This document shows positions 12,262-24,640 of a stretch of 64,000 nt of DNA, in pieces. The notes below the pieces were generated by a model. It saw only the letters and a program-made list of their open reading frames with translations, was not told where the DNA came from and did not search any database. Origin of the DNA: Amyloporia xantha. Lineage: Eukaryota; Basidiomycota; Agaricomycetes; Polyporales; Adustoporiaceae. Position 1 is the first letter of the stretch. Every line of letters begins with the position of its first letter. Location: contig JAYKKR010000002.1 in the NCBI GenBank assembly GCA_036971615.1, forward strand, positions 2,480,001 to 2,544,000, in the 5' to 3' direction. The translations under genes were made by a program, and so were the position numbers.

Positions 12262-13389
12262 TGTTTGGGGAACCCCAGATTAGGGTCAGCAGGGACTTAG
12301 ACGCATTTGCACTTCTCCTCAGCCATTCCTTCTTGCTGCTACCTTTCTGTATCTATGCCATCTGCTGTCTTGGATCTCACAAACTGTTGACTAGGGACTG
12401 GAGCTCACTATCTATGGCTTCTGGGCATCTTTATTCACTGGAACTTGAGTGATCACAGACGGTTGCACTGTCTCTGGTCTGCACTATCTGGGAATTTCTG
12501 TGAGTATTCCTTCTCTATTCCTTATTCCCTTGCCTTTGGGAATAGTACCAGGACTGTCTAAGCTTGCTGGGTGGAGTTTGGAAGGAGATTTGGAGGGGTT
12601 GGAGGGTTGGACATGGAATGGGCGCTTTTTTGAGGTTTTGATCAGAGGATAACTGGGGATCCATTGTGAGTTATCCTTTCGCTTTTATACCATTCTATTC
12701 GCATTGTCAAGCCCTTCCAGATGAGCCCTTGCTCATCCGAATCTGTCCACTCCTTTGTCTTCTATTGCTGTCTTTCATCAAAAACTTCGTCTTGTCCATA
12801 TCTCAGGAACCCATGGACGGTTTCCTTTGATTGTTGGATAGAATGAAAGCCCTAATCACAGGCTTTCAGACGATATATACATTGTGGGGTCTGCATCCAG
12901 CAGTTTCCATTCTATGGTCGCATTTTGAATGACCTCCTCCTCATTCTCCTATTGTTCATATGTATCCTTCTCTATCTATTCCTGCACTGATCTATCACAT
13001 CATCCAACTATCTAATACTTCTTTACTCACTAATTCATCCAGTTCAGTCTATTTCCCTGACCAGAGTCAAGATTCTCAATTCTGAGATGCGTCTTCTCCT
13101 GTTTTATCTCTGACCCTCTGATCTCTGACTTTTGACTGTTAGCTGTCAGTGGAAAGAGGAGCTAGTGGATAGATGGAGTAGAAATGAGATAAGGAGAGGG
13201 GAATGACTGAAGCAGCACAGCAATGAGTATACACATCATGTTTTCACTTCTCCGTCTACTTTCTGCTTATCTACACTCTTTTCATACCATTCAATGTCTA
13301 TATCATTCTTTTTCACACCATTCAGTCACTATAGCCTACTCTATAGGGAGAGATATGGGTGAAATTCTTATTACTTTGTCAGGAGAGCG

Positions 13390-13850
13390 GACGTCGGCCG
13401 ACGCCCTCGCTATAGCCTACAGTCAAGGGTCGGCCGAGGGCTATAATATAGCCTGCAGATACAGCGCGGCCGACTGCGCCATATTTCCCTGGTATATTCT
13501 CGCCTTCAAGTAGTGTCGGCCGAGGGCTATAATATAGCCTTTAGACATGGCGCGGCCGACTGCGCCATATTTCTGTGGTATATTCTCGCCTTCAAGTAGT
13601 GTCGGCCGAGGGCTATAATATAGCCTTTAGACATGGCGCGGCCGACTGCACCATATTTCCCTGGTATATTCTCGCCTTCAAGTAGTGTCGGCCGAGGGCT
13701 ATAATATAGCCTACAAATACGGCGCGGCCGAGTGCGCCATATTATTGTGGTATATTCTGGCCTTCAATGTAGGGATGGCCGAGGTGTATCATATAGCCTA
13801 CAGACAGGGCACAGCTGACTGCGCCATAAACTCTAGCTATATTTCAGCAT
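13390..13850 (+). repeat. 86-87 bp satellite, left arm of F
   Basis: About five units, each containing TCGGCCGA, GGCTATAATATAGCC, GGCGCGGCCGACTGCGCC and GGTATATTCTCGCC. The innermost unit is diverged. Confidence 0.9.
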
Positions 13851-15290
13851 GGCACAGCTTGATAGAGCATGGCACTTTGTTGGGAATTTAATCCTACAGC
13901 TCTGCAAACCGCGCAGCTTTTGGGAATTTGATGGCACAGTTGTCCAAAGCATGGCGCTTTTTTGACAATCTGATGGCGCAGCTTGGTAGAGCATGGCGCT
14001 TTGGGGGAATGTCATGGCACAACTTTGTAAAGCATGGCACATTTTTTTGGGAATTTTATGGCGCTTTTTGACAGTCTCATGGTGCAGCTCTCCAAAGCAT
14101 GGCGCAGCTCTCCCAACCATGGCGCTTTTGGGATTCTCATGGTGCAGCTTTATAAAGCATGGCGCATTTTGAGAATCTCATGGCGCAGCTTTGTAAAGCA
14201 TGGCGCTTTTGCAAATTTGATGGCGCTTTTGACAGTCTCATGGCGCACTTCTCCAAAGCATGGCGCTTGCTTGGATATTTCATGGCACCGCTTTGCAGAG
14301 CATGGCACCGCTTTGCAGAGCATGGCGCATTTTGAGAATCTCATGGCGCAGCATTGTAAAGCATGGCGCTTTTTTTGCAAATTTAATGGCGCTTTTTGAC
14401 AGTCTCATGGTGCACTTCTCCAAAGCATGGCATAGCTCTTCCAAGCATGGCGCTTTTTGGATATCTCATGGCGCAGCTTTGCAAAGCATGGCTCTTTTGT
14501 GCGAACTTCATGGCGCTTTTTGACAGTCTCATGGCACAGCTTTGAGAGCATGGCACCTTCTTGGATATCTCATGGCGCACTTCTCCAAAGCATGGCACAG
14601 CTCTCCCAAGCATGGCGCTTTTTTGGGAATCTTATGGCACAGCTTTATAAAGCATGGCTCTTTTGTGCGAACTTCATGGCGCTTTTTTGACAGTCTCATG
14701 GCGCAGCTTTGAGAGCATGGCACTTTCTTGGATATCTCATGGCGCACTTCTCCAAAGCATGGCGCTTTCTTGGATATCTCATAGCGCCGCTTTGCAGAGC
14801 ATGGCGCATTTTTGAGAATTTGATGGCGCTTTTTTCACAGTCTCATGGTGCAGCTCTCCAAAGCATGGCGCTTTTTGACAGCCTCATGGCGTAGCTCTCT
14901 AAAGCATGGTGCTTTGTTGGGATTCTCATGGTGCAGCTTTATAAAGCATGGCGCATTTTGAGAATCTCATGGCGCAGCTTTGTAAAGCATGGCGCTTTTT
15001 TGGCAAATTTGATGGCGCTTTTTGACAGTCTCATGGCGCACTTCTCCTAAGCATGGCACAGCTCTCCCAAGCATGATGCTTTCTTAGATATCTCATAGTG
15101 CAGCTTTGCAGAGCATGGCACTTTTTTGGATTTCTCATGGTGCAGCTCTCCAAAGCATGGCGCAGCTCTCCCAACCATGGCGCTTTGTTAGGATTCTCAT
15201 GGCGCAGCTTTGCAGAGCATGGCGCTTTTGTGCAAATCTCATGGCGCAGCTTTGTCAAGCATGGCGTGTTTGTGGCATAACACAGTGCTT
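13851..15290 (+). repeat. CATGGCGC repeat array, left arm of F
   Basis: Several dozen degenerate units of roughly 30-50 bases with the pattern CATGGCGC, a T-run or CAGCTTTGNAAAG, then GCATGGCGC. Open frames here come from the repeat and are not genes. Confidence 0.85.
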
Positions 15291-16515
15291 TTTTTGGAAT
15301 TCCACAGGCTGCTCTGCAGATCATGGCACATTTGTGAGAATGTCATGGTGCAGCTTTTTACAGTATGGGGTATTTGTGTAAAGTTTGTGGTGCACCCCTG
15401 CATGATAATGCTTTGTAAAGTATGGTGGTCCTCTGTAGTATCATACATAGGCTAGTCATGGTTGCTTTTCGAGGTTCAAATTCACCCTTTTGCTTCACAT
15501 CTTTGTGCTTGTTTCCTATGCAGTTGCCTAAACATGCAATCTGGAATGGGCATCTAGAGATCCTGCAACCCAATGGATGCATAATTTGAAGTACCACCCC
15601 TGGGGCATAAGTTGCTAAGTAAAATGATTTGCTCCATGTGATTATATTACATATAATAAACATTTTGGCCAACAAACATTGTAACTCTGCTCTTTTAGGC
15701 CTGTCTTACACCCATATCATGTCCATCTTATGCCCGTCTTACACCCATCTTACGCACATCTTATGCCTGACTTATGCCCCTAAAGGTGGTGAACCATGAC
15801 CATATTTATAGAGCATAGCACAGCTATGCAAGCACAATATATGTGTGCACAAGCTAAACAAAACCTGTCTTATGATGTGGTATAGAGATTTCATCGAGAT
15901 ATGCCATAGATCAGCTGTGCCACTTCACTGTTGACAGTTGTTTGTAATATAGCTCACTCAAGTGTAGGTCGTAACACACACTGTTTTGTGGCTTCTATAA
16001 CTAGTAGTTCTGCAAGGACAGATATCATATATACATAGCAGGCTTATATGACAATAGTAGACACTCACTATGTATAGTACTAGGGATATTACAAAACTGC
16101 TTGTTCCAGATGAACTGTGTCTCAGGCTAAACTGTGATAAGCCCAAGTATTGGCAAGTGTATAATCAACTACTTGTGAATACATAGCAGTAGTCAGTAAT
16201 GAAATTGTTACTAAACATCTAGTCATCCAATTGGCTTGTCTTCACCAATCTTGCTATTCACCAGGTTGACATTCAACACATTTCTCATCCACTGGTCTCA
16301 CAATCCATCAGGCTTGCCCTTACCAGTGTCGTCATTTATAAAAATTGTGCTCTTCTTATTTGCATCAAAGCTCCACCTGTCTCTACAAAGCTCTGTCATC
16401 ACCTACAATGCTGAGCCATCCATATAACCAAGTATCTTTTGCATGATTGATACAAAATTGGCATCACTCTTTACAGCCTATAAAGCTGCACCATACAAAA
16501 ATGCACTAAGCTTTA
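15291..16515. other. Unique centre of F
   Basis: No supported gene. 15705-15780 has a degenerate series of CTTACACCCAT/CTTATGCC words. The rest is AT-rich unique sequence forming the loop of the foldback. Confidence 0.6.
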
Positions 16516-17985
16516 CAAGCTGCGCCAGGAGATTCTCAAAACACGCCATGCTTGACAAAGCTGCGCCATGAGATTTGCACAAAAGCGCCATGCTCTGCAA
16601 AGCTGCGCCATGAGAATCCTAACAAAGCGCCATGGTTGGGAGAGCTGCGCCATGCTTTGGAGAGCTGCACCATGAGAAATCCAAAAAGTGCCATGCTCTG
16701 CAAAGCTGCACTATGAGATATCTAAGAAAGCATCATGCTTGGGAGAGCTGTGCCATGCTTAGGAGAAGTGCGCCATGAGACTGTCAAAAAAGCGCCATCA
16801 AATTTGCCAAAAAGCGCCATGCTTTACAAAGCTGCGCCATGAGATTCTCAAAAATGCGCCATGCTTTATAAAGCTGCACCATGAGAATCCCAACAAAGCA
16901 CCATGCTTTAGAGAGCTACGCCATGAGGCTGTCAAAAAAGCGCCATGCTTTGGAGAGCTGCACCATGAGACTGTGAAAAAAGCGCCATCAAATTCTCAAA
17001 AATGCGCCATGCTCTGCAAAGCGGCGCTATGAGATATCCAAGAAAGCGCCATGCTTTGGAGAAGTGCGCCATGAGATATCCAAGAAAGTGCCATGCTCTC
17101 AAAGCTGCGCCATGAGACTGTCAAAAAAGCGCCATGAAGTTCGCACAAAAGAGCCATGCTTTATAAAGCTGTGCCATAAGATTCCCAAAAAGCGCCATGC
17201 TTGGGAGAGCTGTGCCATGCTTTGGAGAAGTGCGCCATGAGATATCCAAGAAGGTGCCATGCTCTCAAAGCTGTGCCATGAGACTGTCAAAAAAGCGCCA
17301 TGAAGTTCGCACAAAAGAGCCATGCTTTGCAAAGCTGCGCCATGAGATATCCAAAAAAGCGCCATGCTTGGAAGAGCTATGCCATGCTTTGGAGAAGTGC
17401 ACCATGAGACTGTCAAAAAAGCGCCATTAAATTTGCAAAAAAAGCGCCATGCTTTACAATGCTGCGCCATGAGATTCTCAAAAATGCGCCATGCTCTGCA
17501 AAGCGGTGCCATGCTCTGCAAAGCGGTGCCATGAAATATCCAAGCAAGCGCCATGCTTTGGAGAAGTGCGCCATGAGACTGTCAAAAAAGCGCCATCAAA
17601 TTTGCAAAAAAGCGCCATGCTTTACAAAGCTGCGCCATGAGATTCTCAAAAATGCGCCATGCTTTATAAAGCTGCACCATGAGAATCCCAAAAAAGCGCC
17701 ATGGTTGGGAGAGCTGCGCCATGCTTTGGAGAGCTGCACCATGAGACTGTCAAAAAAGCGCCATAAAATTCCCAAAAAAATGTGCCATGCTTTACAAAGT
17801 TGTGCCATGACATTCCCCCAAAAAGCGCCATGCTCTACCAAGCTGCGCCATCAGATTGTCAAAAAGCGCCATGCTTTGGACAACTGTGCCATCAAATTCC
17901 CAAAAAAGCTGCGCGGTTTGCAGAGCTGTAGGATTAAATTCCCAACAAAGTGCCATGCTCTATCAAGCTGTGCCATGCTGAAATA
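16516..17985 (-). repeat. CATGGCGC repeat array, right arm of F
   Basis: Inverted counterpart of 13851-15290, here seen as GCGCCATG units. Long identical stretches between the arms suggest homogenisation or recent origin. Block lengths differ slightly between the arms. Confidence 0.85.
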
Positions 17986-17989
17986 TAGC

Positions 17990-18690
17990 TAGAGTTTATG
18001 GCGCAGTCAGCTGTGCCCTGTCTGTAGGCTATATGATACACCTCGGCCATCCCTACATTGAAGGCCAGAATATACCACAATAATATGGCGCACTCGGCCG
18101 CGCCGTATTTGTAGGCTATATTATAGCCCTCGGCCGACACTACTTGAAGGCGAGAATATACCAGGGAAATATGGTGCAGTCGGCCGCGCCATGTCTAAAG
18201 GCTATATTATAGCCCTCGGCCGACACTACTTGAAGGCGAGAATATACCACAGAAATATGGCGCAGTCGGCCGCGCCATGTCTAAAGGCTATATTATAGCC
18301 CTCGGCCGACACTACTTGAAGGCGAGAATATACCACAGAAATATAGCGCAGTCGGCCGCGCCATGTCTAAAGGCTATATTATAGCCCTCGGCCGACACTA
18401 CTTGAAGGCGAGAATATACCAGGGAAATATGGCGCAGTCGGCCGCGCCATGTCTAAAGGCTATATTATAGCCCTCGGCCGACACTACTTGAAGGCGAGAA
18501 TATACCACAGAAATATGGCGCAGTCGGCCGCGCCATGTCTAAAGGCTATATTATAGCCCTCGGCCGACACTACTTGAAGGCGAGAATATACCAGGGAAAT
18601 ATGGCGCAGTCGGCCGCGCTGTATCTGCAGGCTATATTATAGCCCTCGGCCGACCCTTGACTGTAGGCTATAGCGAGGGCGTCGGCCGAC
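17990..18690 (-). repeat. 86-87 bp satellite, right arm of F
   Basis: About eight units in inverted orientation, three more than the left arm, so copy number has changed since the inverted repeat arose. Confidence 0.9.
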
Positions 18691-19197
18691 GTCCGCTCTC
18701 CTGACAAAGTAATAAGAATTTCACCCATATCTCTCCCTATAGAGTAGGCTATAATGACTGAATGGGCTCTCTTTTTTCTCTCTCTACTAGATCCCTGCTA
18801 TCCAACAGCTCTGTGTTTGTTCTGTGTGAGTGTGCATTTCTCATAATCAATATCTCCATTATCATTTGTATGATAGATCACCTTCACATACTATATTTAA
18901 GTAAATCATCTTAATAAAGCATAGAAAGTGAAGAGAATGAAAGCAAATAGTAGAACAATATAGCTGTTGTATATTATTCAGAAATAATGCGCTGTAGATT
19001 TAAAAAATATGCTTGAGTTGCTCAAAGAAACAGAAGCTAGCCTAGGATGCTCTGAGAAATTTGAATTATCTCAGAGCAACTCAGAGCAACTCAGGTTAAC
19101 CTCAAATGCTCTGAGATAGTCTGAGTTACTCTGGGAAACCTCATATATCTCAGAGCACCCTAGGTTACCCCAGAGAAAAAGTGTTTTTCCTGATGAT

Positions 19198-20997
19198 GGT
19201 CGATGGACGGGTAAAACTGAGATACATCAAGCAATAATGCTGATGGTGTGATGCCTCTGGCCCACGCTTCGCGAACGAAATGGACCAATTGTATGCCCGC
19301 ATCAGTGGTACTATGCTGGATAGTTCCACCGAATTGGCAGGGGTGCATGACGCCATATTTCTGGGCGTCAAATTGTAAGCACCGGGATAGCACCTTCTCC
19401 ATGAGCTTTCCCAGGCAGTTGAGCAAGCAAATCGGCTGGTAGGCCTTCGCCTTTGAATAATCTGGTTTGTTGGGTTTCGCCAACACCACCGTAATGGATC
19501 GCTTGAACACGCTGGGGAAAACCCCATGGTCCATGCACGCATTATAGTACGCAACCAGGAATCTCCTGACTTGCGGTACCACTTGGACAGTTTTGTCCTC
19601 TCGATCAGGGTGCATAGATACTCCCACAATCCACTTGAGCCACAACCAATTGACGTGGTCTGGGCCCGGCGCTGATGTGTTGCTAGTGTCCCGAAGATTC
19701 TCCAGGATTTCTGCTTCACTGATGGGCGCGTACGATCTAGCCTCAAATTGAGGCAGCTCGCGCACGAACTGCATGTCCACTGGCCTGGGATTGGCCGGTG
19801 TGAACTGTTCTTGGAACGCATCACGGAGATCCGTGGGCGTCTCAACTGCCGTGCCGTCTAGCCACTTAAGCTGGATGGCAACATCAGTTTTCCTCGGCTT
19901 TGTCCATGCAACAAAGTCCGAGATTAGTTGAGGATGGGATTCATTCATGAATTTCTCAAAATGCTCCCTTTTCGCCTTGCGGCACGCAGCCCTTAGGCTG
20001 CTGTGGTAGAATCGCACTGTGGCTTTACAGCCTTGCACTCTCCTGAATTCGTCATGGGTGAATAGGTCTCCCATCTCGAATCTCGCTGCCCGCATCGCTG
20101 CTCCAGCTGCATCCAGTTCGCTCTTTGCCGCACGAAGCTTCGCAGCTTCTTCGGCACACGCGGCATTCCACCACGACTTAGAGCGCTTCGTTGGCTTGCT
20201 GACTTTCGCATGCTTAGTCCACAAATCCTGTAGGGAGTGCTCAAGCATCTCCCCCGTGTGTTCGACATCATCAGGTGTCGCATATTCTAATGGGAGGTCC
20301 GACAGAAGCTGCGTAACCCCCTTCACAAATTCGTTCGCTTCCTCGCTCACATGGGGGATACCCTGTGTGGGGGTTGGGCGAACTTCGATAGGCATTTCCC
20401 ACCGTAAGACAGCATGATCGCTCTTGTGCCGGTCTGCCATTCCTATTCTTAGATAGTTGTCTCCCAGATAGACTGGGTCTATCCATACTAAATCCAATAC
20501 TCATGGCGCGAGTTCTTGATTGTTGGACCGCCAGGTGGGGGGTCCGTCTGTCTTGTTGAGGAGAGTGAGCTCTAGGTCGGTTTGCACCAACTCTAGCAGC
20601 CTGTTGGTATCAGCAGCGTGCGGTGGTCGCAGCGCTGAATTTGCTGTGCGCCTGTCCCATAAGGCATGGCGCAGGTTGAAGTCCCCCGCCACAAACGCGA
20701 TGGGCGGGAGCTGGTGGACCCTGCTCCCAAGATACTGGATCGCCTCATGGCGCTCACTGTCATTGTATACGTTGAGTATATTAAACTCTCCCGTGGGAAG
20801 GCACAGCGTCACCAACAGGCAATCCCTGTGTGTGACGCGGCTCGCTAGTATTTGCGGACTGGCCTTAGACCAGCGCTTATTTATGTACACTGCCACGCGT
20901 GACTCCTTCGAGGTGCTGATAGGCGCCAAGCCCCTCTGGGCCCCGATACAGCTCTTTTCGGCAATCGCATCCCGCCCGGCACTTTGGCACAACGCTC
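19198..20997 (-). pseudogene. LINE 5' half: AP endonuclease and RT fingers
   Basis: Reading leftwards, the frame gives an AP-endonuclease domain (ESRVAVYINKRW, FVAGDFNLRHALWD, PPTWRSNNQ, LDLVWIDP), then a helical linker with SWWNAACAEE. The start of the RT follows (APGPDHVNWLWLKW, RSITVVLAKPNKPDYSKAKA, LLNCLGKLMEKV, QFGGTIQHSTTDA, LLLDVSQFYPSIDH). It is then cut by E2, and the remainder lies at 9281-10961. One in-frame TGA (about 20501-20503) breaks the endonuclease domain between NNQELAP and VLDLVW. A CGA to TGA change would explain it. The N-terminal part of the endonuclease is missing exactly where the gypsy LTR begins, so the gypsy insertion probably also cut this LINE. Confidence 0.9.
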
Positions 20998-21984
20998 AAA
21001 GCCTTTGATTTTGTCTTCGATGTCCTTCGATGCTACGCACGTGACCCCCGATGCTCAGTACCCTTTGACACTCTTCGACGTCTTCGACCGTTCGCTATGC
21101 TTGCTCGAAGCTCGGCGCGGTCGTCCCGATGCCTCGTCCGTAGATCTCAGGCCATCTCCCGCATTCGGCGGACAATGGTGCCACTCGACGCCGCTCGTAC
21201 AGCGCATGCATCGCTTCGTGCCACACCGACGTGTCTGGTCTTTCCCGATTAGGTATCGAGCCTCGCGGCATGCCTTCAAAGTCGGATATCGGTCTGAGTT
21301 GTATCGTATGTTCCTCTTCATTTCCGCGCTCGGCATGACGTCACTCGACCGATGGACTCGATACGTGCCACTCGGTGAGGCAGACTCGTGTAGGACAATG
21401 CAAAGCCACTCGTACTAGTGTGCCACTCTCGATAGTCGTAGTGTTCCTTTCGTAGTATAAAACATGTCGTATTTCTCTCTCAAATAAAAGTTCCTTTTCC
21501 CCCTCGAGTTCAGAGCTCATAAGTCGAGTTCGCCCTATGTCTAAGTCTTCTACTGCGTCACTTCATTCTTCGCTGCGTTACTTCGAAAACCTCGTCACTG
21601 CGTCTACTCGTCGATACCGTCTCGTCGAACCTTTGATCTTACGACAGCTGCTTATGTACTAATGATGCACCAACATGAGGGGTAGGCCCAGGAACGCTTA
21701 TGCACCAGGCAGCGCATTGGCCTGGCTGTTGATGCATCACCTCCTGGGGCTTCGCCGGAACCTCCGGGGCCTCCTCCCTTTCGCCGTAGGCCCCCTTCGG
21801 CATCACGGCTTAATACCATATCAGGTAGGTAGATTTCCAAAAGGGTCTGGGTCACAAAATATGTGGCGGAATTTATATCAGGGGTGGCACAGACTTATTT
21901 GGGCACCAAAAATGTATTAAAATGGCAAAAAATATGGGATTTCTTTTTTCACGTCAGTAGCTAGGGTACAATGATAACAAAAGC

Positions 21985-22735
21985 TATATACAATAGGTAT
22001 AGCGAGCGCGGACGGACGCGGGAGCGTGCACGGACGAAGCGAGCGCGCACGGACGAAGCGAGCACGGACGAAGCGAGCGCGGACGGATGAAGCGAGCGCG
22101 GACGGACAAAGCGAGCGCGCACGGACGGAGCGAGCGCGCACGGACGGAGCGAGCGCGCACAGACGGAGCGAGCGCGGACGGTCGGGCGAGCTAGCAAGGG
22201 ACGGGCGAGTGTGCAAGGGACGGGTGAGCGAGTATGGGGCAGCATGGACGGGCGGGGCAGCTTGCATGGGCAGGAGCAGCGTGCAAGGGCCGGGCGAGCG
22301 TGCAAGGGCGGGGTGAGCGAGCACGGACAGGGGAGCGGCGGGCATGCAGCAGCGAGCGGTGGGCGTGCAGCGGACGGGGGAGCGGCGGACGTGCAGTGGA
22401 CGGGGGAGCGGCGGACGTGCAGCGGACGGAGGAGCAGCAGCCCGCGGCGCGATCGAGCGAGCGTGCGGCGGAGTAGGCAGGGCGAGCAAATGTGCGGCGG
22501 CGTGAGATGAGTCAGGCAGGGCGGGGTGAGCGCGCAGCAAGGGTGCTGATTGTACAACGGGGGCTGGAAGTGTGCAGTGCGAGCGGTGAGCGTGCAACGG
22601 GAATAAAGACGGCACAGCGGGGATGGCGACGGCGCAGCTGGGACAGCGACGGTGCAGCGGGGATAGCGACGGTGCAGCAGCAGGAGGGTAGGCAGGGGAG
22701 TGGGCAGGGGAGTGAGCCTTGATGCGGGGATGTGC
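21985..22735 (+). repeat. GC-rich tandem repeats, left arm of G
   Basis: Repeats of GAGCGCGCACGGACG/GAAGCGAGCGCGGACG with about 20-base periodicity (21990-22200), then degenerate GCGGGCGAGCGTGCAAGG and CAGCGGACGGGGGAGCGG units. Low complexity; no gene. Confidence 0.8.
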
Positions 22736-23734
22736 GCTGTCGGACTGTGTTTACAGATAGCCAGTCAGTAATTGAAAGATACAAAATAATGTTGTTAACT
22801 TACTTTATCACGCTGCTCGCGGGCAGCAGCGGGACGTCGTCAGCGTCGTGGACGACGTCGAGGAGACGACCCTGTGGTGACGCGGCACTGTTGGCGCGCA
22901 GTGCGGAACGGCCGAAATGCCCGATTTGGGCATGTGGCTGAAGTCCTAGTCGTGCTGAACAGCGAGTACGAAGATTTCAAGCAAATATATTTCGTATATA
23001 AGCTGTAGGGAGTACTTATAATGTGTTTAATAGTCTATGTATGAGTTTTTGAGATGTTCCTGTACTTCCTCAGAGAGCTATATACGAAATATATCTATTT
23101 TGGGTCCAGAATGACCGAAAACTAGCATGTTTTAGTGAATACCATGAGCACTAACTTATGCAGTGATTAAATGGAAGATATCCTGTAGTATGGAGTCTAT
23201 AAAAATGAATACTATTTAAATTTTGTGTGAGTAAGTGAATGTTTGCGGCTGCAATGTTCGAAGCAGCCGTGTAGCTAGGCTGGCGAACGTTTCGACCATC
23301 GAGTCGCGCCAGGCTGAGCGCGCCACCTGATTGGCTGCGCCAGGCCTCGGCCGACTCGGGACACCTCCTCACCTTGCAAATCTCGTCTTGTGCCTCTCAT
23401 TTTTGGTAAGCATGTTCTGATGGTATTCTACTGTGCTAATCTAAATTCTTGCATGGATTAAGGTACTATTGAGAACACAGGAATGTTCTCAATAGTGCCC
23501 CAGCCGTCGTAAGACGAATGTAAGACGTTTAAGACGCGTTCCGCTTTGGGAAACCCGGCATTTCCCGGACTGCCAAAGGTGACGCGTCGCCTTTGGCTGC
23601 TCGTCGTCGTCGTCGTCGTCACTGTGGTCGGCGACGACGACCCGCTGCTGCTCGTGAGCAGCGTTATAAAGTAAGTTTTGTTGTCCTTTTGTATTCTTCA
23701 ATTGCTGACCTAGATTGACAGCGCACAATGCACG

Positions 23735-24640
23735 CCCGCTCCCTCACGCTGCACCCCCGTCCTCTGCCCTCTCCACTCGCGCAGCCAGCGTAGCTGGCTT
23801 GCGTCCACCTGCACCGTCAGTCCGTCCGCGTCTACGTCCACCTGCACCGTCCGTCCGTCCGCGTCTACGTTCACCCGCCTCCGACGCTACCCTCCCCGTC
23901 GCTCCGACGCTGCACGACCCCGTCGCTCACGACCCCGTCTCTAGGACGCTCCCTGCCCCGCGCTCGGACGCTGCCCCGCCCTCGCTAGCCCCCTTCATTC
24001 GGACGCTCCCCGCCCCTTGCTAGGACTCTCCCTCTCCGTTGCTAGGACGCTCCCCTCTCTGTCGCTCCGACGCTGCCCTCCCCCTGTCACTCGAACGCAC
24101 CCCGGCCCCGTTGCTCGAACGCTGCACGGCCTCCTTGCTCGGACGCTCCCCTCCCCCCGTCACTCGAATGCCCCCGGCCCCGCTGCTCAAACGCTGCACG
24201 GCCCCCGTCGCTCGAATGCCCCCCGGCCCCGCTGCTCAAACGCTGCACGGCCCCGTCGCTCGGACGCTCCCCTTCCCTGTCGCTCGAACGCTGCACGGTC
24301 CCGTCGCTCCGACGCTGCCCCGTCGCTCAGACGCTGCCCTCCCCGTCGCTAGGACGCTGCCCTCCCCCGTCGCTCGAACGCCCCCCGGCCCCGTTGCCTG
24401 AACGCTACACGGCCCCATCGCTCAGACGCTACACGGCCCCGTCGCTCAGACGCTGCCCTCCCCCGTCGCTCGAACGCCTCCCGGGCCCGTTGCTCGAACG
24501 CAGCCCCGCCCCTTCACACGGACGCTACTGCACCCCTTCACTCGGACGCTGCCCCGCCCTGCTCGCTCGATCCCCTGCCCCGCTCGCTCACTCGGTCTGC
24601 GCTCACACGCCCAGCCCGCTCCCCTTGCTCGATCTGCATT
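23735..24640 (-). repeat. GC-rich tandem repeats, right arm of G
   Basis: Degenerate units built on GTCGCTCGGACGCTGCCC and CGGCCCCGTTGCTCGAACGC. They are structurally equivalent to the left-arm array but have drifted in sequence. No gene. Confidence 0.8.

Larger units (their letters stand above)
13314..18769. mobile_element. Foldback element F, KDZ-type ends, no genes
   Basis: The left end starts CACACCATTCAGTCAC and the right end (reverse strand) starts GAGCCCATTCAGTCAT. The 7-base duplication TCTTTTT flanks it (13307-13313 and 18770-18776). The two arms are long inverted repeats. From each end inwards they hold about 110 bases of conserved terminus, an 86-87 bp satellite, then an array of CATGGCGC-containing repeats. 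A unique centre separates the arms. Termini and satellites match those of the giant KDZ-TET elements at 26946 and 49082. No transposase is present, so it is probably non-autonomous and mobilised by the KDZ enzyme. Confidence 0.85.
10964..19195 (+). mobile_element. Non-autonomous Plavaka-type element E2 (carries F)
   Basis: The ends are CATCAGGAAAAACC at 10964 and GTTTTTCCTGATG ending at 19195, flanked by the duplication AT (10962-10963, 19196-19197). Removing it rejoins the LINE RT exactly in frame (SIDH followed by DALVG). Subterminal CTCAGAG/CTCTGAG words fill 10995-11130 and 19020-19180. The element's own sequence is 10964-13313 plus 18770-19195, about 2.8 kb. It is AT-rich with scattered splice-like sequences but no supported gene. 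The rest is the nested foldback element F. Confidence 0.9.

Noticed and set aside
13329..13338. CACTATAGCC taken as a CACTA-superfamily terminus for F
   Set aside because: The bases outside it (CACACCATTCAG) are also conserved between copies, the other end has CATTA, and the duplication is 7 bp, not 2-3 bp.
13833..17992. Many frames rich in HGAF, KLRHEI and APCF in both directions
   Set aside because: They mirror the CATGGCGC arrays of element F on both strands; repeat artefacts.
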